Below are positions 10,689 to 23,373 of a stretch of 64,000 nt of DNA, piece by piece. Origin of the DNA: Scilla litardierei (taxonomy: Eukaryota; Streptophyta; Magnoliopsida; Asparagales; Asparagaceae); the NCBI GenBank assembly GCA_030789695.1, contig JAULAV010003585.1, positions 1 through 64,000 of the forward strand. The letters are read 5' to 3'. Numbering within the stretch: the first letter of the stretch is position 1; the number at the start of each line of letters is the position of its first letter. The notes beneath the pieces were generated by a model, which made no database searches, had not been told where the DNA came from, and saw only the letters and a program-made list of their open reading frames with translations. The position numbers were made by a program, and so were the translations under genes.

Positions 10689-13178
10689 TGTCACACCACT
10701 CTTCTCAAAATACCTGAAAAGCGAAACGGAAGGTCTGCGACGTATTTAAATCAAAGAAAATAATAGAATACATTGTTCTTTACATCTTTTCCCTTGATTT
10801 AAATACGCCAAGCGTAAAAATAAAACCACACAGGTTTTCTATGCAAACCATTTAACAAGTCACGGAAATAATATCTAAAAACATCCCAATCAGAATATAT
10901 ATATATATAAGTCTCTAAAAACACGAGTTTATTATTATAACTTGAATTTTAATGGAACATAGCTAAATGTCTAATACAAAATATGATCAAAATCTACTAA
11001 CAAAAATGGAAATTTTTTTAACTAAACCTAGTCCTGAGGGAAATCATGCTCTTCTCTGGCTAGCTGATCAAAAAGCTCGCCCTCACAATACCTATCCTCC
11101 ATATCTGACGGACATTCACAAAACAGATATAAACAAATATGAATGTCGTTAGTGAGATAATCTCGGGAGGTCCCCATGGAAAACTAGACAATAATATAAG
11201 GATGAAAGAACGGATTCTAGTAAAATGATGCAAGAGAAATAACTACATAGAAAATCATATATGAACAACAATATAAAGCAATCTACGGATGTAACTAAAC
11301 TGTGGTGTCAAATGTAGCATAAAAAACTAGTCTAAGTGTGTGACCCATGTCCGAGAATACGATATGCAATTCGAGGTTCCGTCCGCAAGGAACAGCGATC
11401 AATCTGGACTAACCCTTTCCCATGGTGTAACATTCGGTCTACATCAACGTGGGACATAATCTTTTCCAACGAAACCAGGGTCCGGACTGAAATCGCCGGG
11501 TCTTTTCTTTCTCACAGTTTCAATCCAGCAACAACTATGGGTCATATAAAAATAAAAATGTCCATCAAAACCTTCCCGCACCAGACGTGTGGGTATGGGT
11601 CATAGCAGGGAACCCTCGTCACTCTTGCATCCTCACAACGAGTTACCCCCAAAACCCCAATTGTCATGAATCTCAATTTTAGCAATGATTCAGAAAACAT
11701 GTGAATTTCAATTATATTATTCCTTTTTTCTTTTGTTCAAATCTTTCCAATTGCAATTTTCATCACCATGACATGAATTTCTCTCAGGCATGGATAATAA
11801 AGCCCAAAAATCAACTCCTACACATTAAATCTCATGAGCCCAATAAGTGCCAACAAAAGTCCAATATAATGTCCAAAACAAATCCACCATCGATAGCAAA
11901 ATTGTAATCCACAACTCAACAAAATTTGTAGATAAACAGCAGTAAAAATTAGCAGTCAACAGTTCGTCCTAGAAAAAAAGGACTGAATTGTCAGATAAAT
12001 TTGTAAAATAATAATGCACCTAAAACCTTCTGAAAACATAAAATTAAGTAACTGAATAAGTTAATTTAGGTGCAGCAAAAAATTTCCATATCAAGTACAG
12101 AAGTAGACGTGGATCATAAGGACATCAAATAATAGGGTTAATAGTAAAAATCAAGTAAATTATGACAACAAAGGAGTATACTTTGTATGGAATAAATAAA
12201 AGCATGCAAAATCTGCACTCAAAACTACAATTATAGCTAGAATAACACTGAAAGCCATTCTAAACCTAAATGCAAAAGATTTATTTATTTGAAGGAAGAT
12301 TGACTGTATATATTTTGACATAATTACCACATGACTACTGTCAATAATAAATTTTATAATGATATTAATTTTATCAGCCATTTATAACAGCATCTAAAAG
12401 GTTAAGTTTAAAAGTAATCAATATATGATACTTAGTATAGGAAACGAAACATGATTTACAAAGGCTTGATATAATTAATATGTAGAGAAATGGGCAAATC
12501 TATCATGAAAATTTTTCATGTTACAACCAGATATATTTTTCAGAACACTCGAAGTACCCACTCGTTTCTACCCCAAAGACACAAGAATTCGAATCTCAGC
12601 CAACAATTGTCCACAAGATCCATGAAAATTTCCATCAACATTAAATCTTTAAAAACTGAAATTTTAATTTAACAAAACTAAAACTTTGAAGATGAAAACG
12701 TTGGGAACCTACATGATTATCACGATGCGTTGAACGTGTATGATCTCCTCTTCCTTCTTCTCCTTTCTTCTTCTTCTTCTTCTTCTTCTCTTAGGAAAAT
12801 CCAAAGGTTTTGAGGGTGAGGGAGAGGGGCAGTAAGGGTTAGGGAGAGTATTAGGGTCATGATGTGTGTGGGTGGGGGCGGGTGTGTAGTTTGAGTTTAG
12901 GGTTTAGGGTTAGGACTAGGATTATGTGTTTTAGGTTTTAGATTAGGATTTGTATTAGGATTTCTATTAGAATTTTAATTCTAAGTTACAAGATAAAGTT
13001 TTTAATTTATTTATTTATTATGTATTTATTTATTTTGTATTTTCCTACTCTTTTTAAATTTATATAATTAAATAAAAAATTTATTTCCTCTTTTTATTAA
13101 ATGGGTTTTAATTAATTAAAATTGAATTAATCACACCAAAAATCATGAGAAAAGTTCTAAGCATTTATTTAAAATAAT
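10689..13178 (-). repeat. 5' LTR of the gypsy element (outer end lost)
   Basis: Direct repeat of 4676-7169. It matches up to the shared aaaataatga near 13178; the partner's last ~50 bp are replaced here by unrelated GT-rich sequence. It carries a (CTT)n microsatellite at ~12764-12791. Confidence 0.8.
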
Positions 13179-14185
13179 GAATGAGTGTGAGTGTGTGTGA
13201 AACGTAAGAGTGTATATTCATATAGAAAGTATAGACAATTGTACATAGGCACGCCAAGGCGACCACAAGGACAAGATATAGATTTTGGGAGAGGCTGGGG
13301 AGCGGTCACCAAAAGACATGTACCACCATGCGGCAAGCCCCAACAACACCCATAGGACCAGGAGAGAAGGCCTCAGATCAAACCCAAGTTACTAAGGGTA
13401 GAAGCATCAGCACATGCTTTGCAGATCAATTTAAAAAAACCATTAATTATTAATTAACTAATCCAAATCAAACAAGACATTTTCATAGTAAAACTGAAAA
13501 TTCGCACAAGAATTTCAGTAATACAACTAATTATAAGAATTTTAAGATTATAGGTTTCCAAATAGATTAAAGATTCTTAATTACTTACTTTGTATAACAT
13601 AATTTTAGTAAAAATAATTCAAAAGATTTTTTTAATTATATTTGATTTATAAATTTGTATGAAATGCACAAATAAGGGCCAAAAGTCGAAGGATGTAACT
13701 GTGTGAAATCAACAGATGCAGTGTAGATTATATATTGTTGAAAATTAATTAAGGACTCATTGTTCCTTACTCATCATACACACAAAAGGTGGTTTAAACA
13801 AAGAATTTGTTGCTGCTATAAACTGAATGGATGATTTGATTGACACTGTTCGCTGGTCCGTGCTGTTCTTCAAATAACATATCAAGACCATAATTCTTAC
13901 ATGCCTTCTCCAAAGCAACAAAATGTCCATCTTCAATGAAAAAGGAAAGGAGAATGATAAAGAAACACCATGAACAACTTGAGCAAATGTTTCTCAAATA
14001 TGTATCTCCAACGCACTATCAATAGGTAAAAAGAGAAAGGAGAAAAAGTTTCCACATAACAAAATTAGAGTATTAATAAGACATGCCAAAAAAGGAGAGA
14101 TCATGACACTTCTATAGTGACATGAAATTTCAGACTGAAATAAAGTCAGTTCCCAACATGTAAAGAGCGATAAAGCATTGTTTAC
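13179..14185. other. NHD1 intron, 5' part
   Basis: Intron sequence between the gypsy element and the donor at 14185-14184 (GTAAAC). A GC-richer patch at 13240-13400 may be another repeat fragment. Nothing else recognised. Confidence 0.4.
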
Positions 14186-14480
14186 CTTGCGAAGATACCA
14201 AAAGAAATCCACTTTCTCCATTCCCATAAATGCAACTCCAGCTGCGGAGCCAATAATAAGCATGGAACCTCCAGTACCAGCACAGAAAGCAACAAGCTGC
14301 CAAAACTCAGAATCCTGGGGAAAAGAAGTCAGGTCATACATTCCCATTGTTGCTGCAACCAGTGGTACGTTGTCAATAATAGCTGACACGACGCCAATTG
14401 CACTTGCAATCAGCTCAATATTCGGGATGTGGGCATCAAGGTAATTTGCCAATTCCCTCAATATCCCAGCAGCCTCCAGG
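14186..14480 (-). CDS. NHD1: NHD1 exon, membrane core with DNVPL motif
   Basis: The exon follows a TTTTTCTAG acceptor and has 295 nt (1 + 98 codons). Its first base completes the Ser codon begun in the upstream exon. It encodes LEAAGILRELANYLD, VSAIIDNVPLVAATM and GTGGSMLIIGSAAG, then EKVDFFWYLRK, followed by a GTAAAC donor. The conserved Asp-Asn in IIDNVPL and the glycine-rich GTGGS helix are hallmarks of the ion-binding region in NhaD/ArsB-type carriers. Length and phase fit the exons on both sides. Confidence 0.93.
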
Positions 14481-15149
14481 CTAGAAAAAGCAAATCCAAA
14501 TGTTAAGCAAGAGGTTGTTGAAAGATAGTTTTGAACAGAAAGACTAATTCTAGTTAAATATTTATAGAATTATGATTCCAAGCATGCCAGCGTACATGTT
14601 ATATAGGTAATATCTATGCCTACAGATTTTTTTTTGGAGGTCTTTCTAGTATAACAAAACTGTAAATAAAGTTTGTTAAGAGAAACTTCCACAAGAGCAA
14701 ACAAATTTGAACAAGTATAATCCATTAAAAAATTTAAAGCGGAAAGGAAAGTTTTATGGAAAACCAGACATCCAATCATTCTTCTTTCAAGCAAATGGTA
14801 GTATACTAGGACTTCGCACACTGAAAGTAGGAAATATGTCGACATCAGTTGTTCTGCACATTGAATGTAGTGAAATATTATTACAAGAGATAGATAATAC
14901 TCCAACATAGGTACATCTACATAAAGGACTTGATGACCATATTTTGTCACCAACTAGACAATACAAGAAAGTATACTCGAATTATTCCAAAAAAGAATTT
15001 TATCTAAATAGAAAAATGAATATCGGAAGCCATAGGAAGAAAATGATGGTAAAAAAGTATACATTATACTTTTTGTATGATTGGCACCGTTGATTTTGAT
15101 CTAAGGTCTTAATACAAAAACATCAAAAATCTGGTGGTTTTCTAATAGT
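14481..15149. other. NHD1 intron, no gene
   Basis: AT-rich intron sequence. The reading frames at 14570-14953 have no recognisable content. Confidence 0.4.
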
Positions 15150-18100
15150 GTATAGTGATTTGGAAAATTGTACTCATATGCATATTATTTTTATAAAAAA
15201 TTTAGAAATATTTTTGGAAATTTTCATTGATTATTTTGAGTGTTTTTGTTTTATACCCGTTAACCAGTTCGTATTAAACCTGCAACCCGAAACCCATTTT
15301 AATAAATCCATTAACCTTTTTAAAACCCTTTTGTTTCAAGCTCTCTCATTTTTCTCTCTCCAGCGCCGCACGTCTCCCTCGTTTCTCTCTGCCTGTTCAA
15401 CTCTAGCCGCAGGAGCAGTGAAAATGCCATAACATGGGCGCGGGCATGGCACACGCTGCCACTCCCTCCCACCTGCCTGTTAAATAATGTCTGTTTCTCT
15501 CTTCTTCCCTCCCCTATTTCAGATCTGTCTCACGTAGACCCTAAATCACTTCAAATATTGTGACATCTTATTCTGATCTCGTTGCCGGAGTTCTGATCTC
15601 CTTCCTACACTTTCGATATTTCTTGGAGACCCTTTCATCGCTTGAGGCAGCCGCAGCCACAGTATAGTATATCTCCTTAACTACATTTTCAGGCCTTAAT
15701 AAACACGGCCAAAAAATCTTGAATTGATGTGATGATTGTTGTATTTTTCCGGCCATGTTGAGATCATTCTTAATTTTGGTCTATGTTTGATGTGTTGGAT
15801 ATTGTTTAATACGATGATGATGTTTAGCTATGCATATAATTCCATGTTTGTCACTCGAGATTGACTACTATGTGCAGATTTTTATTTGGATGTGATTTGA
15901 TTCCTTAGCTTGGGTGTTCTCCCCGATTGGTGTGTCCTCGATGGTTTCTCTGATGGGTGTGCCCTCGAGCAAGCCACATTTGTGCCCCGTTTCATGAGTG
16001 TGCTCTTTGTGCTCTCAGGTTATCTATGTGAAGCATCCGGATGTTGTTTTCAGTTGATCTGATATGTGTGCTGCCTCTCCTGCTCTAGGTACTGGTTCTC
16101 TGCTCTGTCCCCTGCTCTTAGGACTTGTTCTCGGCCCTATCCTTTCCCGCCTCTGCTCTCGGACCTTTATCGTTCACTGCTATGTGTTTGGGCTCTCAGG
16201 TGTGGTGTGATTCATGTGTCTTATAATCATGGCTTACTGTGAGTGTGATGTCTATATTGCCATTAGACTTGTCATCTGCCTTTCTCCACTCTGGGGACTT
16301 GTTCCACGTTTCCTTTCTGATTCTTAGGACTTGATCCCTGCTACTCATGGCCGTTCCTTTACCCTGCTTATTTGCATGTGCTTCGCTCCATACTGGTCAC
16401 ACTCATATACTCTGCTCCTACTTCTTCTCAGGTGTTGCTCTCAGGGGTGTCATGTTTTCCTGATGCGTGTTCTCTACACTGGGCTCTTGTATGTTCCTGT
16501 GTGTGTTGCTCTCGTGGGTGTCATGTTTTCCTGATGTGTGTTCTCTACACTAGGCTCTTGGGTGTTCCTGTGTGTGTGTTACTCTCATGTGCACTCTCTG
16601 TTTTGGGTTGCTTTTGGATTGCCAATCTCTGTCGAATCCCTGTTGCTCTCAGCTGAAACCTGGGTCTCACATTTTGCAACAGAATGATGCTCTTTTTGGG
16701 CTCGGCTGCTGTCCTTGCTACTCCTTTTGAGCTTTGGGATACTATTCTTCATGCATTCTGTTGACTTGGGTGTGCAGTTTTACTACTGTGATGTGGGCTC
16801 TGTTTGCAGCTACGGTTGTTGCCCACACTTTGACTTTAGACTGTTTTGTTGGCTAATTATATTGGACTTGTGTTGGGCGATACATATTGGGCCCAGGTGA
16901 CATTGTGTTGGAATTGGTTATGGGCATTTGGTATCTTATATGAATATGTTTCTGAGATACATGGCCCTGATAACTAAAATTGAACTTGATGACCCTTAAT
17001 TATAATGGAAATTACTTTGACTACGTAGATGATTATACGATGGACTTGATTTCTTGTCGATTCCTATACTCATGTTTTGGGCCATGCTTTGATTATATGC
17101 TTGGATTTGATTGGTCCCAATCTTGTGGATGTTGCATTGTTTTGATATTGATATTATACAGACATTGACCTAAATCACATATGCCATTACTTGACTATAC
17201 AGATGATTCCATGATATTGCCTTTGGGCTTATTTCCTAAATTTATTATCTCATTTATGCATATGATACGTGCCAAGTAAATCCCACAATAAAGTCAAGAA
17301 TAAAACATGGAAACATTCACTTGCAACTGGTAGTATTAAACAAACACATGGTATATGATCCTTTTACATAATATTTTCATTTACATACAACTCTGATAGT
17401 ACACTCGATACATCTCTGATGATATTGATACATGATATTGTGTCTTACATAGTACACATATCATACATGACTACCTAATATCACTGTAGATGGGGTAACT
17501 CATGTTCAAGAGAGTACGGGAGCTACTGGAGCCATCTTTACTATATCTGATATTTCATATTCACATATCGATAGATCCACTACTATATCTGACTGTTTCT
17601 GCCTGTATTTGTTTGGATCCGACCTGGGTAAGGCCTCAATTGCCACAGATGTTCTCGTTTGTTATATATTGTGCCCAGTATGAGTTATAGCATTAGCATA
17701 GATTCAATGTTCCACCTGCATAGCTACGTAAACAATGTTAGCACATAAAACTATTTTACATGTCATATTTCATCAGGTTATTTGGCACTAGATACACTAC
17801 TATTTCACTTTGACATTGTTATTTCATTGTGTTCCATTTATCATGTTTTATACATATAGATTTAACTTGTTTGTTTTTGTAGTTCTCGGAATATACAACT
17901 AATCTAACGGTTGATGTTGCCATGTTAGGTTCTGGAGCGGATTTCAAAGGTAGTTCGGTTTCAAAGATTCAGATTTTATTGAGCAGGATTTGGAGTTTTA
18001 GTTGTCAGGTCCATCTATTAGATTTATATTGGTGTTCAGTTATTGTAAGCCGTGGGCCAGGTACACTTTCTTTTTATTGTATACGGACATGTTTCTACTC

Positions 18101-18297
18101 CTCTTTGGAAGGAGATGTTACGAGTATTTACTTTTGATACATTGTTATGTATACATCGTTCTCTAGTTCTCTAGTGATCTGTATGATCTGCCATTCATAC
18201 GCTTGGTGTATAAAAAATATTGATTGATTTTCCTTTATGTTCAAAATGCATTGTGGCTTGTCTCACCCACTCCCATTCTTGGAAATGTGCCGTGACA
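15150..18297. repeat. long dispersed repeat, possibly a solo LTR of a Tekay/Del-type element
   Basis: A ~3-kb stretch without coding sequence. It shares blocks with 52.4-55.6 kb in the same order: ggggtaactcat...gagagt at ~17490 versus ~54880, and a tatgagt...agcata block at ~17680 versus ~55125. A CT-rich, then GCCGC-rich zone at 15340-15680 and a possible end in GTGACA at 18297 resemble large chromovirus LTRs. No target duplication was found, so the class is tentative. It occupies most of the 4.8-kb NHD1 intron. Confidence 0.5.
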
Positions 18298-19305
18298 GTT
18301 TGCCTATGCATCAAGTAGTTGGAAATTTAGCGGTTTACATGTATAAAAATCTTCCCACTGCTATCAAAGGGTATGCGGTTAAGTTCTGTGGGCTTTAGAA
18401 TAAAAAGATGAAAACAAACGGCGTCTAAAAAAGATGTGATGAGTGAACTTTCTGACCCAAGGAATTTGGCAACTGATACCCATATCACTCAAAAGCTTTC
18501 CAGAATTACGGTGGTCATCATTAAAAGTTCTGGAGACCAATTTTTGTGATAAGCACCAATTTGTAGCTTCCAATGGTGGATCACTTTTTCATTCAATCTC
18601 TCGTAAAGCAGCATGTTACTTGTGTGCAAAGATCTGCATCCAGTACCAATGCAGTGCCTCCTTTTTGGCAAAGTAATTCAATTTACTGGAAGCCAGTCAG
18701 GTTTTTGTAGTTTCTCTCATAACAATTATATCTACTGTACCATAATCAATAGCTATTACAAGCTCATTTTAAGTTCAAAGCAGAAGAGCAAATAATGATA
18801 TCAAGTTAGAGATAGTGAGTTGAGAACCTACACCCTCAATAACAATTTAATATCTAAACAACAACAGAAATTGTGAGTTGAGAATGTACATCCACAAAAT
18901 GCTTGTCTAAAGACATTTGAATTACACAATATATCAAATTAAGTAACAAAATTCATCTAATAAGTCAAGAGGAAATAAATAACATATGCATAACCCATCT
19001 ACTAATCTGATAATAATTTACCCATCTGGCATTAACAAAATGAGTAGGGCACTCAACATGACGATGACCTCATGAATCTTTCTTCACCGCTAATCCCAAA
19101 TATGAACATAGAATTTTCATGCAAGAAATGCTTTGTGGTTGGTTAGGCCAATAAATCTAGAAACTTCATAATTAAAAGAGCTATATGTTTAAAGTTAAAA
19201 CAGTAAACGTAAAGTCGGTAAACATTACAAAACAAAACAACATAAATATAATGTTGTCAATCAGTTAAAATATTTCTTGCATGTACGGGAAGAATTCAAA
19301 CATAC
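18298..19305. other. NHD1 intron, 5' part
   Basis: AT-rich intron running to the GTATG donor at 19305. No gene or clear repeat recognised. Confidence 0.4.
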
Positions 19306-19608
19306 CTGCTCACAGATAATAGGATTCCTAGGAAGAAAAGAATTCCTTGAGTATCAATACGGGATAAAGCTTGTGGTACTTTTAACTTTTGCCTCCCAGA
19401 ATCTCCATAATGGATTGCATCGGTTAAGATCCAAAGAACTCCTAGTCCAAGCAGCATACCCATGTAAGGTGGCAAGCCTGTTATGGCCTTAAACACTGGA
19501 ACAAACACTAGAGCCCCTAACCCGACAGAAAAAACAAGTTGACCCCGAGGAGCCATTTGCTCTGATGCCAACACACTGGAAGCTTTCTGACCTTCTCCAT
19601 TAACTTCA
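19306..19608 (-). CDS. NHD1: NHD1 exon, central transmembrane segments
   Basis: The exon follows a CAAATAG acceptor and has 303 nt. It encodes EVNGEGQ, SEQMAPRGQLVFSVG, FKAITGLPPYMGM, LGLGVLWILTDAIHYG, LSRIDTQGILFFLGILL, and ends SVS plus two bases AG that are completed by C of the 14480 exon. These are adjacent membrane helices and loops of plant NHD1; ALSRIDTQG is a typical family motif. The donor is GTATG. Confidence 0.93.
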
Positions 19609-19705
19609 CTATTTGACATGAAAACTCAATATGGACGTATTATTGCTTCTAGAATAAGTCAAGTTAAACTGTCAACCACAAAGCAGTTGGCCAAATGTCA
19701 CTTAC

Positions 19706-19767
19706 CTAGTCAAAGACATAAGAGCCAGCGGGACAGCCAAAGAAAGTACTGATGGAACAAACAAACC
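19706..19767 (-). CDS. NHD1: NHD1 short exon (62 nt)
   Basis: The exon follows a GCTGGCAG acceptor and encodes GLFVPSVLSLAVPLALMSLT plus the first two bases of a Ser codon. It ends at a GTAAGTG donor, and a 97-bp intron separates it from the next exon. It joins in phase 0 to the upstream exon ending VQTMK at 51218, 31.4 kb away, restoring the family motif TMKGLF. Confidence 0.9.
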
Positions 19768-20733
19768 CTGCCAGCAAACACAAAACACAGCAAGATCTAT
19801 TTCAGGCATCAAAACTAGTAATTGTTTAATCATATGCAGAGAGACAAACTAGAAAGATAAGCAAAAAAATAAAGTTTTAGAACTATTAACTATGGCTGTG
19901 ACCTCTCCCCTCCCATTTCCATTCAATTAATAACCTCATACTGTTCATATACAGGACTGAAGAGGCAACATTGCTAACCAAGATGATGGCTGAACTACTA
20001 GTATATCAGATATTAACAGCGGAGTATTAAGACCGAAGATCATGTTCGGTAACTTTCTGCAGGTGATGTTTATTTTTAAAATACTGAGCATCATGTACAA
20101 GAATTGTATAAGTACATATAATATTGTACCATATTCAGGCAACCAGGGATGCAGTATATCAAAGTCACTACCCCCTTTGAAGGATATAAAAAGGCATATC
20201 ATCATAATTGACCAAAGCAGAGACTGAATTTCCATCCAGATGGGGCACACTTATAGCTGGAGTTCTTCTCGATTTCTCTTTTCATGGATAGTATTTCTAT
20301 TCCTACAAAATGTATATACGCTAATGTACTTACGCAATTCTTCAGACAACGGCAAAAAATATGCCACCAAGTTTTAATTAATTTTGTTTAGGATTTAATT
20401 CTCTAAATTTTCATTGATCATTATATTCAAGTTTGTTATATATAAAATTTTGTATTGCTTTCTTTCATTAGAACTAGATATGTTAGACATGTAGTCTGGG
20501 CATTCATGCAACTCTAATAGCTTAATGTGTTATTTTTTCACTTCATTGAAGTGAAGAGCTTTTCCCACCTAAGATATATGTGGCTCGTTTGAGCTATGAA
20601 ACAAGAATACTATTCTTCCAAATCAAATTTTGCATTCTTTATACTTTTACAGTAAGTGCAATGGCCGTAACTTTTTAAATCGTGAAATTGATATATATGG
20701 AGTTGGTGTCACATTATATAAGAGTATGGCCCC
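19768..20733. other. NHD1 31-kb intron, 3' end
   Basis: Ordinary AT-rich intron sequence between the acceptor and the first nested transposon. No gene recognised. Confidence 0.45.
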
Positions 20734-21318
20734 TGACGCTGGAGGGAAGATCTAAATAGGAAAAAGGGAAATAATATCAATAGACCTAGTGTTCTAAATT
20801 GGGAAAATTAGAAAAATTGGGGAAGAAGAAATTGATAAAATTAGTGATTCTTCATAAATATGGGATATTGAGAGTTTCTCACCCAGGACATCCTCCGCAC
20901 ACTCCAACAAATCAGGATTTAGAGATCTAGACCTCTTGTAAAGGCTCTCTTGTGCGCCCACTCCCTCGCATCGCACAAGAATGATTTAGAAGAGGCTTTT
21001 TTCTCAAAGCAAGTATTTTTTTTCCATTCATTAACTGATTACCCAATAAAATAAGTCTTGAAACATATTTATAGGTTTATAACTATAAACAAATCTTCTT
21101 CTGTCCAATATGGGACAAAACCAAATAACTAAAATATCAACTAAAATTAACTAAATCCTAACATATAAAATCAAATGAAAACAAATAAAATCCTAACTAA
21201 AATGCTAACTATAAATCCTAATAGGTAAAACAAAATAAAAACAAATAGAATCGTAATAAAAAACAAATACAATCTCAACTAACTTCAACTAATTGGAACT
21301 CGATCAGCTTGATCCTCA
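20734..21318 (-). repeat. 3' LTR of the non-autonomous element, copy 1
   Basis: 585 bp, alignable to 22824-23373 along its length. It shares the landmarks ctagtgttctaaattgggaa and catcctccgcacactccaac with the partner. Confidence 0.75.
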
Positions 21319-21519
21319 TTATTATCCCCGGCTTTGAAAATTCACCACCAGGTGATTGGTGGTAAGGGAATATAATCCGACCGGTAGCCAGCAACCTCTT
21401 AAAGTTGGAAACTATTCGTCTACGAACTTTGAAATGAATGAAAAAATAAATGAGTAGACAACAATATTTAGGAGAATGTATCAAGATCACTGAAGAAAGG
21501 AGTACGCGCAAATTTTGTT

Positions 21520-21860
21520 GATTGGTAGACTATGAAAGAACCAAAAAACGAAATCGATGTGCTCAATCAGATTCAATGGTGCTTCAATCTACAACTCTAA
21601 TGCAATATCAACAAATGCCTCAAGATATGCCTCTAGCTCAGATTGTGGTGTTGCATCGGGATCAAGCTGAGACTTTAGCTCTAGCTCTGCCTTCGGCTCC
21701 AATACTGGCTCAGGCTTCAATTCGGGCTCAGACTCAAACTTTATCTCAATCTCATATTAAAGATCTGGCTTGAGCTTATGCTCAAATTCACACTCTGTCT
21801 CAGGTTTTAGCTCGAGCTCTAGCATGGGCTCTGGCTTGGGTCCGATCTCTTACTTTTTCT
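21520..21860 (-). pseudogene. degenerate Glu/Leu/Lys/Pro-repeat coding relic
   Basis: Minus-strand translation of ~21840-21600 gives an alternating acidic/proline pattern (for example GPKPEPMLELELKPETE) with interspersed stops. The same kind of repeat is open in the relative at 44628-44332. No known domain is recognised. Confidence 0.45.
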
Positions 21861-22823
21861 TTAATTGTTCGAGCATTTAAAGTTTGTTGATGTTCTCATG
21901 TAAGTCTTCCAATGGATCCTTCTCAACATTTGGATTTGAGGATTGTTAAGATGATTGGTAAAGTAATCAATGCTTGGAAAGACCAACATCGAAGAGTGAT
22001 TTTGAATACTAACCAATGTCAAAAGGAACATAAAATTGCTTATACCAAGATAGCGCTTCTTTATGTAACTTGTGATATACATAAGTATGTTTCTTTACAT
22101 TTGAAAAGTTCAAATGTGAGAAGAAATCTTCTAAATGATACTGGCAATCATCATATACATACATATCATCAAAGACAAAAAAGAGTGGGACCCGTTACAA
22201 CACATCTCATGCTCATAATTTGTTAGAAAAGAATAGCGTATGTAGTAATTGTCATCGTAGTACCCCATAAAATTGGCTTCAAAACAGTAAAAAGAAAGTT
22301 TGTTATGGAAGCTAAGGAATGAATGGTTTTGATGCGTATTGATTTGAGATTGTGATGAGAATGAAAAACTGTGATTTGATATTTTTGACAAAGAAAGCGG
22401 AAATGTTGAATTGATGATGAAGAAAAAGATGAACAATGGTCGTAGAATTTTTTAAAATTTTTTTATTTAAATTTTTTTATATTTCAACTGAATTTTGTGA
22501 CTATTTTGAATTTTGTTTCCTTTTTCTTATCTCTTTCTTTATTTTTTTCACTTTTAATATTTTTTTCCTCTCTTATTTTGATTTTTCTATGTTTTAAAAA
22601 GATTTTCCTCTTTTTTTTTCTTTTTTCTTTGGATTTTTCCTTTCTTGACAGGAGACTGACTTATTTTTTGACACAAACTTAAAAAGAAGAGGATGAAGAA
22701 GATGACGGCTAGGGTTAGGATGGAATTTTTTATTAATCCTATCCTAAAGAAAAAAGAATAAGATAAAAGAAGAAAAAGATCAAATATATATATAAACAGG
22801 ACTTCGGGGTCTGATACAAAATT

Positions 22824-23373
22824 TGAGGCAAGACGAAAGATCTAAAGAGAAAAAAGAAAATAATAGATCTAGTGTTCTAAATTGGGAAAATGTGAAAAAT
22901 TAGTGAAGAACAAATTGAGAAAATTAGTGAATCTAAATAAATAAGGGATGTTTAGAGTTTCTCACTCAGGCCATCCTCCGCACACTCCAACAAATTAGCA
23001 TGCTATAGATTTAGAGATCTAAGACTATTGCTTAGGCTCTCTCTTGCACATTCCCTCGCATCTCACACAAAAGATATAAAACAGACTTTTTCCTCGAAAC
23101 AAATATTTTTCATTCATTAACTGATTGTCCAATAAAATAGGTTTACACTGGAAATAAATCTTCTCCCATCTGATGTGGAACTAAACCAAATAACTAATAT
23201 ATCAACTAAAATCCTAACAGATAAATCAAATAAAAACAAATAAAATCCTAACTAAAATTCTAACTAAAAATCCTAACAGATAAAACCAAATATAAACAAA
23301 TAGAATCTTAACTAAACATCAAATAAAATCTCAACTAACTCCAACTAAGTGAAACTTGTCAACTTGATCCTCA
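22824..23373 (-). repeat. 5' LTR of the non-autonomous element, copy 1
   Basis: 550 bp, partner of 20734-21318. The primer-binding-like sequence lies just inside it at 22807-22819. Confidence 0.75.

Larger units (their letters stand above)
4676..13178 (-). mobile_element. Ty3/gypsy chromovirus (Tekay/Del-like), degenerate, in NHD1 intron
   Basis: Two long direct repeats (4676-7169 and 10689-13178) flank minus-strand pol remnants in the gypsy order RT, RNase H, integrase. The downstream LTR (4676-7169) is preceded on the minus strand by a purine tract (AAGGTGGGTAGGA) and begins TGTAACGG. The other LTR has lost the equivalent ~50 bp at its outer end, so no target duplication can be checked. 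Only ~760 bp separate it from RT, too little for gag and protease, which are largely missing. The integrase C-terminus (VFHISKL and PTWEHMDEM-like) resembles Tekay/Del chromoviruses. Many stops make it inactive. Confidence 0.85.
20734..23373 (-). mobile_element. non-autonomous LTR retrotransposon (Glu/Pro-type), copy 1
   Basis: Direct repeats at 20734-21318 and 22824-23373 start TG and end CA. The internal ~1.5 kb has no pol. On the minus strand a primer-binding-like site (TTGTATCAGACCC, 22819-22807) follows the right-hand LTR, giving a minus orientation. The internal part shares two features with the element at 43.6-50.3 kb: a GGTGGTGAATTTTC block beside the 3' LTR and a Glu/Leu/Pro-rich degenerate coding stretch. 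No target duplication is visible; the LTRs are clearly diverged. Confidence 0.75.

Noticed and set aside
12893..12925. Telomere-like tttaggg repeats
   Set aside because: Only about two imperfect units inside an LTR; the partner LTR has a similar short run near 6840, so it is an LTR feature.
16331..17168. Series of 60-94 residue frames in the first long repeat
   Set aside because: Cys/Leu-rich translations of repeated ggtgttgctctc-like text, no domain, and not kept in the related repeat at 52-55 kb.
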